This document shows, piece by piece, positions 9,740-19,628 of a stretch of DNA of 28,291 nt. This stretch comes from Acanthamoeba lenticulata (lineage: Eukaryota > Discosea > Longamoebia > Acanthamoebidae): the NCBI GenBank assembly GCA_002179805.1, contig NAVB01001018.1:1-28291 (forward strand), in the 5' to 3' direction. A model generated the notes under the pieces. The model saw only the letters and a list, made by a program, of their open reading frames with translations, was not told the DNA's origin and made no database searches. The translations under genes and the position numbers were made by a program. Position 1 is the first letter of the stretch. Every line of letters begins with the position of its first letter.

Positions 9740-11519
9740 ATGGAGCAAAGAGAGATAGAGAGCCTCTCGCCATTGTCCGCACTGACGGCACTGGCCCACG
9801 CCTCGACGTCGTCGTCAAGTGGCGGCCCGACAAACATGCCCACTGGTTCGGCGGGCAGCCCCGCGGGAGGCAGAAGCCCGCCCCCCGCCCTCGGACCGGA
9901 GCCGGTGCCACCGCCGCCTCCTCCGCCTTCGACCGCCACGACGACCTCGGCGCCAGCTGCGGCCGAAGTCGCCCAGCTGCTGCCCCAGCTCACGCAGGGC
10001 TTCTTCGCGCTGTGCGACAGGGTGGAGAGCCTGGCCGAGACCCTCCGCGAGGTCCACGCCGACCTGGCCGCCCTCAAGGCCCAGTACGCGGTGCTCGCCG
10101 CCGCGGCCCAGGGCACGGCGGCCTACGGCGTGCAGATGACCGTGACCTTCACCCCACAGCCGCTGGCCCCTTCCCCCGTTGCGCACGTCAACCCCGCCGG
10201 GGCTGTACCGAGGGCTCATGTGCCAGCGGCCGTCGGCCTCGCGTCACAAATGACGTCGGCGCACGTCACGGCCGGAATTTCCGGGGCGGCCAACGCCGCG
10301 TCGCCGTTTGTCAACCACGCCGCCAATATGTCGACGTCGACCCACCACCAGCCGAGGCAGCCTCCTCCGGGCAGCTATTACATCCACCCGCCGCTGGCGC
10401 CCACGGCCTCCTCGTCGTCGCCGGCCACACCGTCGGGCAAGAAGCGCACGCTCAGAGAGATCCTTGGCGGCGCCGATGGCGCCAGCGGCGCGCCGCAGCC
10501 GACGACAACGTCGATGGCGGCGACGACGACGCCTCGGCCGGCGAGCAAGAAGCACCGCCGGGACCGGCCCTCGAGCAAGAGCATGTTTGTCTTCTTGGAC
10601 CACATCAACAACAAGCGACTTCACACCAACGTCGGCGGCGGCAGCAACGGCGGCAGCGAGGCCGAGGACCACAAGTACCCTCATCCTCACCACTACCAAC
10701 ATCTTCCTGGCGACGACGAGCGCGAGGTCGTCGGGGCCAGCTCGGACGAGGAGGACGACGATGCCGCCGCCGGCGGAGGCGGCGAGCTGGCGGTCATGTC
10801 CGGGGACGACGACGAGCCCGAGATCGAGGAGGACCGCGGCGACGACTACGACGAGGACCACGAGCAGGACCACTACGACGAGCAAAGCGACGACAAATCG
10901 AACGTCGTGAGCGTCTCTAGCGGTGGAGGCGGCGGTGGGGGCGGTTTCGACGGCTTCATGGAGGAGCTCGACGAGCCGCAGCACCGGCAGCCCATCAAGT
11001 GGATCGGCGTCGATGTGCCAATCGAGGGCAAGCCGCTCAACCACCGTCTCATGCCACAAAAGATCACCAAACTCGAGTACCTCCAGGTCTTTTGGCAGCG
11101 CATGAAGCCCAACATCAAGCTCGACGTACGTGATCCTCATTTTCATCATCTTTTTGTCTTCATCTTTTGTGTGTTGTCCTGACAACGCACAAAAAAAAAA
11201 AAATGGATGGAATGCGACGCAGTCGGTCAAGGGATGCTGGCTGTGCACGTGCCCGCGGCCGACGCCCAACTCGTACGTGCGCAAGTCGATCGGCGGCAAG
11301 AAGTTCTTTGCGCACATCCTGGCCTACGTCGTGTGGAACCGCACGATCGACGTCAACCTGCCGGTCGTCCAGCTCTGCGGCAACCGCGTGTGCCTCAACC
11401 CGAAGCACCTGTCCCAGGTCAAGGACGGCCCGTTTGACACCGACCAGCGCACGGACTGCCTTGACCGTCGCACGCTCGAGACCTGCCCCTTCAACCCGCC
11501 CTGCCTCGGCCACACTTGA
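9740..11519 (+). CDS. Disordered acidic protein with degenerate His-Me (I-PpoI-type) zinc domain
   Basis: Two exons, 9740-11125 and 11223-11519, give 560 residues. Most of exon 1 is low-complexity: Ser/Pro/Ala-rich, a possible coiled segment near 75-120 (LCDRVESLAETLREVHADL), a basic patch KKHRRDRP, then a long acidic Asp/Glu stretch and a Gly run. Residues 463-560 resemble the zinc-bound His-Me finger fold of the homing endonuclease I-PpoI: an early Cys cluster (C467, C470, C472), H493 in FAHILAY, and C514-x4-C519-x4-H524 in the CLNPKHL context, matching I-PpoI zinc ligands C100, C105 and H110. Further Cys/His (C541, C550, C556, H559) could form the second zinc site. The position of the I-PpoI catalytic His98 is Q512, so cleavage activity is unlikely. 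With the acidic and basic regions, a nuclear DNA-binding or regulatory role is a reasonable inference, not shown. Confidence 0.82.
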
Positions 11520-11601
11520 TGACTCTATTTTTTTTAATTTTTTAATTTTTTTAATTTTTTATTTCTCCATTTTTTCACTTTTTTAAATTGTAATTCCTGC
11601 A
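11520..11601. other. Short convergent intergenic tract, T-rich
   Basis: Eighty-two bases separate two converging stop codons. Repeated TTTTTTAA blocks dominate and probably provide 3' processing signals for both genes; no specific motif can be assigned. Confidence 0.5.
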
Positions 11602-13123
11602 TCAAGAGAGGATGCACTTTTTGTCTTGCTTGTCGTCCTCCTTCTCCTTTTTGTTTTTCTTCTTCTTTTGCTTCGGCTCGTCGGCGGCGTCGGGCTGGCG
11701 CGGGCGGACGAGGTCGAGCAGGAAGCGGAGCGGCGCAGCCAGCAGCTCCCGCGCATTCTCCACGCGGCGCTCCTGCGAGGCACACGCGACCTGTGAGCTC
11801 ACAAAAGTTGGACCGGGGAAGAGAATGAGCCTCCTACTACGTACGAGGATGCGAAACTCAAAGGGCTTGGCGCCGGTGAGCACGTCCTTGTCCGCCGTCC
11901 AGTCAAACAGGCCCGGGCTGGTGTTGGGCGCCTGTAGTGGTTTGTCATGTCAGCCACCAATGACGACGACGGCGACGGCGACGATGATGACGATGATGGT
12001 GATGAAGATGAGTACGAATGGGTTGAGCTCGACCACGATGACGCGGTCGTCGTCGCCGTTCTCCTCCTTTCCGGGCAGGAGAGCAAAGTCGATGACGTAG
12101 GTCGACGCCGGGACGGCGTCGCGCAGCTCGTTCTCGAAGAAGTCCCGGATACGCTGCGCGATGGCGTCCTTCTTCTCCACCGCCTCGCGCACGAAGCAGA
12201 ACTTGTAGTAGTGCGTCACTGCGCCACACGCACACGCGCACGGCCACCGAACGTCAGGAACATGATCGAGCCTCTCGCGAACACATGACCGAGCGCACCG
12301 GCCGTCAGGCGCCTGTCGTGCACGAAACCGCGGAACTCGAGCTCGGGACGGAAGTCGAGCCACCGGCGGACGACGATGTTGATCTCCAGAGAGTCGTCGC
12401 CTTCGGCCTCGCGGCGGGCCGCCAGGTGCCGATTCACGCGGTCGCTGCACGCGACAAAGATGAGTGCCATTCATTCGGCGACAACGTGTTGGCGGCCAAC
12501 CTGCGGACGAGGAGGTCCATGGCCTCGGCGCCGGTGGTGACGCGGCAGGCCAGGCAGCAGGCCATGTTGACGGCGATGATCTCGGCGTCTTCGTCATCCT
12601 CCGGGGCGTCCTTCAGCTCGGCCTCGAGCAGGCCCTTGAGCTTCTCCGACTGCCACTTGACGGCGTCCTTGGGGCTGTCCAGAACGGGCCCAGTCAGGCC
12701 CATACAAGCCGAGACCAACGCAAACGCGATCGTGGTGCGCACCTGAGGGTGGAGATGCGCACGAAGGCGGCGCCCCCGAGCTGGGCGATGGCCTCGTTCA
12801 CCTCTTCCTGCAGCTGAGCCGGAGGTGAGGACCTCGCAGCGAGCGGCAGAGAAGGGGGGGGGAACACCTGGTCCATGACCGCGGCGTGGTGGGCCTCGAG
12901 CGTCTGGGAAGCAGACCAGGCGTCGTGAGCGCGCAGCAGAGCCGAGACCGCTGGGGGCGGCAACGCCACGAAGCGCGTCTCAAACGTGAACTGCTTTATG
13001 GCCTCATACCAACTGCACCCGTCCTCTTCTTTAATATCAAAAGAGAGAAGAAACAAAGACAAGCTTCTTGGCGTACGACTCCACAGCCCAGTCAAGTTGT
13101 TCGAGTTGGTGCTGCTCTTCCAT
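11602..13123 (-). CDS. D123/CDC123-family ATP-grasp protein with C-terminal polybasic CAAX motif
   Basis: Eight exons, 13123-13077, 13012-12868, 12813-12743, 12674-12501, 12444-12299, 12218-12016, 11931-11845 and 11772-11602, give 347 residues. Using an alternative last acceptor (exon from 11790) gives 353. CDC123/D123 proteins are ATP-grasp factors known for assembling the translation factor eIF2. Family hallmarks are SWYEAIKQFTFETRF near the N-terminus, a Ser-Pro-Lys-Asp-Ala segment, RRWLDFRPELEFRGFV (172-187), VVELNPF (256-262) and GLFDWTADKD. The last exon adds a lysine-rich tail (K-x-K-K-K-K-N-K-K-E-K) ending C344-I-L-S, a CAAX box with Ser at the end, predicted for farnesylation. Such a tail could hold the protein at a membrane, unlike the usual cytosolic family member. 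The intron 12814-12867 is in frame and could be retained. Confidence 0.91.
12814..12867 (-). other. In-frame 54-bp intron with poly(C) tract in D123 gene
   Basis: On the minus strand it begins GTGTTCC, holds a run of nine C, and ends GGCTCAG. Its removal joins AAVMDQ to LQEEVNEAIAQLGG. Because it is 18 codons long without a stop, it could instead be a Pro/Ala/Ser-rich coding linker. Confidence 0.6.
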
Positions 13124-13261
13124 TTTACTCTTCTTACTTAATTTGCTGTCTGTCTAATGAATGGTTTATTGTCGGACCGGATGGAAACCTGTGATCACAC
13201 CAAGTCGTAGACTCCGGTCACATGCTCAGATCAGGGATTTCTTTTCTACCCGCTGAGCGCT

Positions 13262-15400
13262 TCAAGTTCGCGGCCAGAGGCGAAGAGGAAGACCGTCGTT
13301 AGGGCGGAGAGTGAGCCCAAACGGACGGAACTGCCACACGTAATCCGGCCTGGTCAGCTTGATCTCGAACCGCTGGAGCACGAGCGCCAACACGATCAAC
13401 ATCTCGGTCATCGCAAACTTCTTGCCCAAGCTGCGCCAAAGTCACGTATGTGTTTGAGCAAACGGCCATGTCAAGTGCACCAATTGGAGGTTGGAGTCCT
13501 TACCACACGCGCGGGCCAGTAGAAAAGGCCCAGATGTCGCGTCCGGCTTCGGTGGTGATGAACCGATCGGGGTTGAACGTGTACGGCTCCTTCCAATGCC
13601 TGACGTGCGCGAGAAGGGCGATGAGGTTGATGCTAGTGCTGAACAGATCGAGGAGGAGAAGATGTGTGTACCTGTCATCGTAATGGAGCGCCAAGATCGA
13701 GGGCGCGACGACCAGGCCCTTGGGGATGTGATAACCGCCCAGCTCGACGCCCTCTTCCGCAGTCACGATTCGTGACGCCGTGCCCAACAGGCTTGCGGGC
13801 GGGTGCATGCGAAGCGTCTCCTTGAGGAACCTCGATGTGTAGCTCAGCTGTTGTGGGCAACAAACACAAGTGAGTCCTGGGCGTGTTGAACCACACGCTG
13901 GTGTTTCATCGGGCACCTTGGACAGGTCGGCAAAGCTGAAGCCGGCGTCGCGACCGCCGAGCACGGCCTGAACCTCGTCAAAGGCCTTAGCCTGCATGTC
14001 CGGGTGCTTGGCAAGGAAGTAAAGGGCTGATGTCAAAGCACTCGACGACGTGTCGTGCCCGGCTAGGAAGAACAGAAACAAGTTGTTGCTGATCTGCACA
14101 GATCAGACATGGATGTTGAGGATCTCAAGTCGATAATGTTGATTGTAGAAGTTCCTTGTATGTACCTCCTCGCTGGTGAGGTTGCCATCTTCGTTCATGG
14201 CGATGATGTGGTCGAGGAGGTCAGGCTGGTTCCCATCGTTGCTGCTGCGATCGCCTCTTCTGCGCGAGGAAGCTTCAGAATTGAAACAAAGCCAACTTTT
14301 AGCTCTGGATGGACTCGACGTACCTGTGGGCTTCGATCAGGTTAAGGAGAAAGTCCTGAAAAGCCTGAATGGAATGTTCCAGTCGGTCGTCGACTGGCTT
14401 CGACGGCGAGAGTATGGAGAAGCGCGATGGAGGCCGGAAGACGTCGGCAATGATACGATTGTAGTGCTCTAGGTTCTCCCCCAAGATCTTGGACTCGTCC
14501 AGTGCTCCGAAATCGTAACTAAACCCACCAAGACCTGGTCGAGTCGAGCTTAATAAAGGAAATAAATCAGGAAGAAACCACTTTCTCCTTCGAGGTCGTA
14601 CCGATGGCGTCGAGGGTGAGCTGAGTGATGCCTTCCTCGACCCGGATGGGAGCGTCCAACTGGTGCTCCCACTTGCGGATCAGCTTGCGGGCGCACTGGG
14701 CAAACATGGGCACCAGCGTTTGAATCTTCTTGTACTTGAACGCCGGGTTCAACGCGCTGCCATCGTCCATTGAAGAAGCTTAGCGTGGTTACCCATGACG
14801 AGCCCATGAGGAAGGCGTATGTACCTTCGTTGCGCCTTCCACTTGGCTCCGGTGGTGCTGATCAAACTGCTGCCCATCACGCGGTCAAGGGTCGACTTCT
14901 TGTGCAGGTCCCTGGTGCCAAACCGCTCTCCTTTGTCGTTCAGCATGAGACGCACATCTATAGAGCCGCCACAGAACCACTCTCTGTCAGTCTCCTTGTG
15001 TAGTTGTGCTCTTCTAGCAACACCAAACGCACCTTCGGGATTTGTGATGACGACCATAGGCGTGCGCCCTAACCAGGTCACAAAAGTCGAGCCCAAGGTG
15101 CGCCACATCTTAAGAATGTCCTCTGGTGGATGGCGTTCAAGTGAGCGACTGATGCGCAATCTTGTTGAACGAACTGGATGAACTGAACAACATACCCACG
15201 GGGTGAGGCATCTTGAACTGGCCCGGCACAAGCATGGCGTAGTAGCGATCCAAGTTGGCAAAGTTGTCTGCGGCGGGGATGGGCAAGCCTGTCTTGACGT
15301 GGCGCACTCGACCCAAGCTACGTGCGATGTAGAGCCGCAGAGCAAGCAGGAGAGCTCCGACCACCAGCAGCAAGTTACCAACCCACCAAGCGACCTGCAT
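13262..15400 (-). CDS. Cytochrome P450 monooxygenase, membrane-anchored
   Basis: Ten exons, 15400-15196, 15122-15033, 14957-14825, 14756-14602, 14534-14324, 14259-14166, 14093-13917, 13847-13672, 13599-13504 and 13430-13262, join in phase to 501 residues, the normal microsomal P450 length. The N-terminus (WWVGNLLLVVGALLLALRLY) is a single membrane anchor for the endoplasmic reticulum. Signature elements are the I-helix AGHDTSS (307-313), K-helix E365-x-x-R368 (KETLR), FNPDRF, and the heme loop FSTGPRVCLG with C446 as the thiolate ligand, its codon split by the last intron. TLDAIGLGGFSYDF is also typical. The style recalls CYP3/4/86-like enzymes acting on fatty acids or similar, but the substrate is unknown. 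It needs a reductase encoded elsewhere. The neighbouring genes on the same strand give no pathway hint. Confidence 0.95.
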
Positions 15401-15677
15401 TGTTCAGTCGCTTGTGTTCCTCTTCCTCTTCTTCCTCTTACTCGCAGGTGTGTCACGCGGTTATGTGGATAAGGCTCAGCTCCATGCTTTTGGGTTGCGA
15501 CAGGAATTCGGCGCGAAGATAAACTGTCGCAGGTGATTGGGCCTTTCTGGACGAGTTTGCGAACGATTGGACGAAACGCGGTCAAGGGGAGACGGACCAT
15601 CTGGAAAAGAGACCGACTTGTAAAACAATTAATTGTTTAGGATTCACACATGAGCCACAAGGACAACGACAAGGGCA
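15401..15677. other. Intergenic region between P450 and FAM98-like genes
   Basis: These 277 bases contain the P450 promoter and the FAM98 3' end (both genes on the minus strand). A C/T-rich stretch (CCTCTTCCTCTTCTTCCTCTT, 15418-15438) lies just upstream of the P450 start. I see no TATA box or RNA gene. Confidence 0.5.
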
Positions 15678-17556
15678 TCACGCCGCGGCTTCGTCCTCGC
15701 TCTCGTCGTCCTGGCCGCGGTTGCCGCGGCGCGTGCGCTCGAGTTTCTTCTCGCGCCGCTGCTGGCGCTTCTCCTTCTTGAGCTGCTGCTTGAGGAACTG
15801 CTTGTCCTTCTTGCTCAGCTCGCGCGGCTCCTGCGCCTTCTTCTTGCGCAGCTCGTCGGCCTTTCGCTTCTCGCCCTGCTCCCTCCGCTCACTCATCGCG
15901 CGTCGCCGCTCCTCGCGCTCCTCCCGCGTCAGCTCCTCCCCGCCGTCTTCTTCATCCTCGTCCTCGTCCTCGTTCTTCCCCTTTTTGAGGGGCTGGTCCT
16001 CCTGGAGGAGCTCCTCTTCGGCCTCGGCCTCATCGTGCGAGTCATCATCGCCATCATCGCCTTCGATGTTGGCCGAAGTCGGCAGCGAGTCGGCGTCGTC
16101 GGCCTCCCACTTGCGCCGGCGCCGACTCCGCTTGGGCAGCTGCTGCTGCTCGTCCTTCTTGGCGTTGCCCGCCGCTTGCGGCCTGGCCCCGGAGCCGCGC
16201 CGGAAGACCTCCATGTTGACGACGAGGGTCTTCATGCGGTTCAGGTCGGCCTTGGGGGCCGCGGCGGCGGCGACGTTGATCCGCTGCGTCTGCTGGCGGA
16301 CGAGGTCCTCGCGCGCCACGGCGATGTCCCACGTCGAGAAGGCGCACGGATGGGCCGCCCGGTGCTTGGCGAGCTCGTCGTCGATGTTGGCCTGGAGGCC
16401 GGCCTTGATCTCGGCCGGGACGCCCCGCACGCGGAACAGCGCGGCGAGGGTCTGCCGGAAGCGGTCCACGATCATGTCCTGCCGCTGGGCGTACTCGGTC
16501 CGGAAGCGGTCGTTGATGGCCTCGAGCCGCGCGTGGCGTGACTTGTCGCTGCCTTGGCTGTCGTCCCTGAGGACGGCGTCCAGATTGTCGATCAGCGGGC
16601 GGTTGTAGCCGGGCGGCAGCGCGCGGAGCAGCTCGGCCATGCGGGCCTCGATCGCGCGCAGAGCCTCCTGGCCCGTCTCGGGCATGTGCTCGAGCTCGAG
16701 CACGGCAAACGCAGACGCGATACAATCCTGCACGGTGGCGGCCGCGCTGACGTCAGCCACAAACGAGCTCGAGCCTCAGCTTGAAGGGGGGGGGGGGAAG
16801 GCTTCCACGTACGCCGTACTGCAGGGCGGGATCGCTGTCCGCCTCGGCAGCGACGACTGGCGCATTCTTCTGATTCTTGGCGCGCTTGTCGCCCATGAGG
16901 CGGCACGCCAGCAGCTCGCCGAGCAGGAAGCCTGTGCGTGATGTTGTCAATTCATGTAAGAATATTAATAAATATTTATCAATTTATTTACATTTTATTG
17001 ATTTATGTATTTATGTATTTTTAATCGCAGGCAAGGAGGTAGGAGGTGAGACGAACCCAAGAGGTCGGCCCGCTGGGCAAAGGACTGAAGGGCGCTGGTG
17101 GCATCGTCGCCTTCTTTGTCGCCGAGGCCGCATCGTCGGGCCAGCGCGTGGGCGCCCTGCTGGCGCAGGATAGGCGCGAGCGCGCGGACAAAGGCCTCGG
17201 CCGAGTCGATGGGCAGCTGCTCTTGCTGTGGCTGTGGTTGTGATTGAGGTTGTGGCTGCGTTGATCGGCCGCGGCCTCGGGCCTTGTTGTTGTCTTGAGC
17301 GGCAAGGAAGGCGGCCCAGAACAGGACTTCAGAAACGAGAAGCGCGCACAACTTGCGGTAGTGCTCGTCTGGTGGGCCCTTGGCCCGAAGCGCCTCCAGT
17401 AGGTTCTCATCGCTCGTTGCGCTATCGAACAAGGGGTGAGTTGAATCAAGATCATCAAAAAAGAACAAAGGTGTGCACGTACTGATCCAAGTCGAGCAGC
17501 CGCAGCTGTCGCATGAGCTCATCCTTGGCCACTACTTCGTCAAGCACCAACGCCAT
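15678..17556 (-). CDS. FAM98-family protein (tRNA ligase complex subunit-like)
   Basis: Four exons, 17556-17483, 17421-17057, 16931-16813 and 16727-15678, give 535 residues. FAM98 proteins belong to the animal tRNA-splicing ligase complex with RTCB and DDX1. Family features are HYRKLCALLVSEV near the N-terminus, RADLLGFLLGELLACRLM, a LLRALPPGYNRPLIDNL segment, ARLEAINDRFRTEYAQRQDM followed by VDRF, and the helix WDIAVAREDLVRQQTQRIN. Animal members end in a Gly-rich tail; this one instead has about 170 residues of alternating acidic and Lys/Arg-rich sequence (EDEDEDEEDGGEE, then REEREERRRAMSERREQG). A Gln/Pro-rich insert (QPQPQSQPQPQQ) sits in exon 2. I start at ATG 17556; the open frame upstream has no ATG. 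The first acceptor uses TAG and is the least certain junction. The intron 16728-16812 carries a 12-base C run. Confidence 0.84.
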
Positions 17557-17836
17557 GGCGTCTGCAACGTTGTCTCCAGGGGCAGTGTAATTCTGGCGTT
17601 GTGCTACAGGGTCGTGCAAGCACCCAAACCCTTCCACCCCTCAACATGAAGTTCAGCGGAAAAAATGTACGGAAAGTAAAGCGAAAGCCAGAAAAGAAAT
17701 CTTAGAAAATTCTTTTCTCTTTGTTTTTGTTTGTTTCACCACAACAGCATGTCTGCCAAGGCCACGCAAGTAGAAGAGCAATGAACTTGATCATGGCAAC
17801 AACACGATTATATTATTATAACTAGCATGATGGTCT
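17557..17836. other. Intergenic region between FAM98-like and IMPase genes
   Basis: Upstream DNA of the FAM98 gene and 3' DNA of the phosphatase gene (280 bases). It includes an A/T-rich part (ATTATATTATTATAACT near 17808-17824) just beyond the phosphatase stop, probably 3' UTR. No gene or RNA is evident. Confidence 0.5.
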
Positions 17837-19105
17837 TCATTTCCACTGCGCGCTCCAGCTCTTGTTGAGGAGCGGGAAGATGGCTTCCACGAGCGCTCGC
17901 GGGCCGCACAGCATCGAGCGGGCGGTGAGGTCGAGCGGGTCGGTGGCGGCCGACGTGGCCGTGGGCGACAAGCAGACGCCGCCGGCCTCCTCGATCACGA
18001 TCGACGCCGCGGCCACGTCCCACGAGTGCACGCCCCACTCAAAGTAAGAGTCCAGACGGCCCATCGCCACGTCGCACATGAGCGTCGCCGCTGTACGTGG
18101 TGAGGATGTTGGAGAGAGGCCGTGAGCCAATGGGCGAGCGAGGAGGCAGCAATAAAGAAAGAGAAAGTGGAAGTAAAAGTAAATACCAGAGCCGGTCATG
18201 CGGAGGCCGCGCACGTTGTTCTCGAGCAGCATGCGCACGTTGGCCAGCATGAAGTTGGTCACCTCGGCCGAGCGGCCGTAGCCGATGTTGGTCGAGACCA
18301 CGGCCTGGCCGATCTCGCTGGCGCCCGACACTTGGATGGGCTTCCCGTTAAGGAACGCGCCGCCGCCGCGAATCGCTGCAACCCGCACACGCGACTGTCA
18401 GAACACGTACGGACGCGCGCACCCGCGCACGCGCGCGCCGCACACGCGCGCACGGACCGGTGTACTTCTCCTCGAGCACGGGGTTGTAGACGACGCCGAC
18501 GACGACGCGGCGGTTGATCGCGAGGCCGATGCAGACGGCCACGAACGGGTAGGTGTGCACAAAGTTGGTGGTGCCGTCGATCGGGTCGATGATCCACGTG
18601 GGCCCGTCGTCCAGGCGCTCCTCGCCCGCCGAGCCGCCGCTCTCCTCGCCCAGGAAGCTGTGCTCGGGGAAGGCCTCCCGCAGGGTCCCGATGACGATCT
18701 GATGCGCACGGTAGTGTCGTTGTGACACAACTGTGAGCGTCCAGTTCAAGTAGGCTCCATGTCGTGTAGTGCGGCAAAGGCACCTTCTCGGCGGCCACGT
18801 CGACTTCAGTGACGAGATCAACGGCGCTCTTCTCCTTGACTTGCTTGTCTTGCTGTGGTGGCCACGTGAACATTGGGGTTATTGAATTAAGTCAAAAAAT
18901 CTTGAGATTCGAATCGGGAGGCGTACGGCGCTGTGGAATCGCTCCTTGACGAGCGCGCCAGCAGCGTCGGCAGCCTTTACGGCCACTGCGTTGGGTAGAT
19001 GAAAGGGCAAGTGAGATAGTTGCCCAGCGGGTATGCGCGTGTTGCTGTACGCGTACCCTCAAGGTAGCGCTGAAGATCAGCCGGTGTGTAAGAAGTGGTC
19101 GCCAT
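17837..19105 (-). CDS. Inositol monophosphatase (IMPase)
   Basis: Six exons, 19105-19057, 18985-18927, 18852-18784, 18698-18458, 18375-18187 and 18090-17837, give 286 residues, close to animal IMPA1 (277). The enzyme removes phosphate from myo-inositol monophosphates and feeds phosphoinositide synthesis. Metal-binding motifs are complete: GEESGG (76-81), WIIDPIDGTTNF (94-105, with D97 and D100) and WDVAAA (226-231, with D227). FVAVCIGLAIN and VVYNPVLEEKYTA follow the family closely. No signal peptide is present, so it should be cytosolic. The intron 18376-18457 is an alternating CG/CA tract. Introns are 71-96 bp. The start ATG 19105 is the first Met and gives the usual short N-terminal helix. 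Confidence 0.97.
18376..18457 (-). other. Intron made largely of alternating purine-pyrimidine (CG/CA) sequence
   Basis: Between donor GTCCGT and acceptor TGCAG, most of 18412-18455 alternates C/G/A in steps such as GCGCGCGC and CACGCGCGC. Such runs can adopt Z-DNA under supercoiling. Confidence 0.7.
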
Positions 19106-19628
19106 GTCCCGTGAAGTGTGTTAGTGCAGACCTCGGCTGAGTATGTTGTTGTGCGCTTGGTTTGCAAGGTTTTAAAGCTCCGGCATTTCGCTCGAGAACC
19201 GGTATAAAATAACACGTCACCATCAACTCCCGCCCACGGCCCTCAGGCACGAGACGTGGCAGTTGTCCCCCTGCTGGCTCACCCCAACTCAGGTCGTGCC
19301 CGCTAGAGGAGTTTGAAGGAGGCTCAAGCACGCGATGGGGCAGCTGCGGAGTCGCCCAGGTGAGCACCAACTTGACTGGGCACGTGCGAATCGTGTAATG
19401 ATGCCAACGGGAGTTGCTAGGCCAACAGCAACACTTGGTATTCGAATAAACCAATACACAACACACATACACGATCACCGGCCTGGACGACGAGCAACTG
19501 GCTAAAGGGGCCTGAAGAAGGAGAAGGTTTGCGAAAGGAGATAGACCTTGGACGAGAGGTGCGACGGCCCTAATCGAGTCTTGCACCGCACGAGGAGTCT
19601 CGGTCTCTTCTCGCCTGTGCCTTCAACT
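19106..19628. promoter_or_regulatory. Divergent intergenic region between IMPase and membrane metallopeptidase
   Basis: About 520 bases between two divergent starts. TATAAAATAA at 19202-19211 is the best TATA-like element. It points towards the plus-strand gene, but lies over 400 bp from that ATG and only about 100 bp from the IMPase ATG on the other strand, so its user is unclear. ATTCGAATAAACCAATACAC (19439-19458) is an AT-rich island. No RNA gene was seen. Confidence 0.45.

Noticed and set aside
17557..17637. Upstream extension of the FAM98-like frame (EGFGCLHDPVAQ)
   Set aside because: It lacks an ATG start; the first in-frame ATG at 17556 gives an N-terminus of family-like length.
11602..19105. 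Four same-strand genes as a possible operon or biosynthetic cluster
   Set aside because: D123, P450, FAM98 and inositol monophosphatase share no pathway, and each has its own spacing of 138-280 bp; this is ordinary compact eukaryotic gene order.
19202..19211. TATAAAATAA as a definite promoter
   Set aside because: Orientation and distance do not fit either divergent gene clearly, so it is only noted as a TATA-like element.
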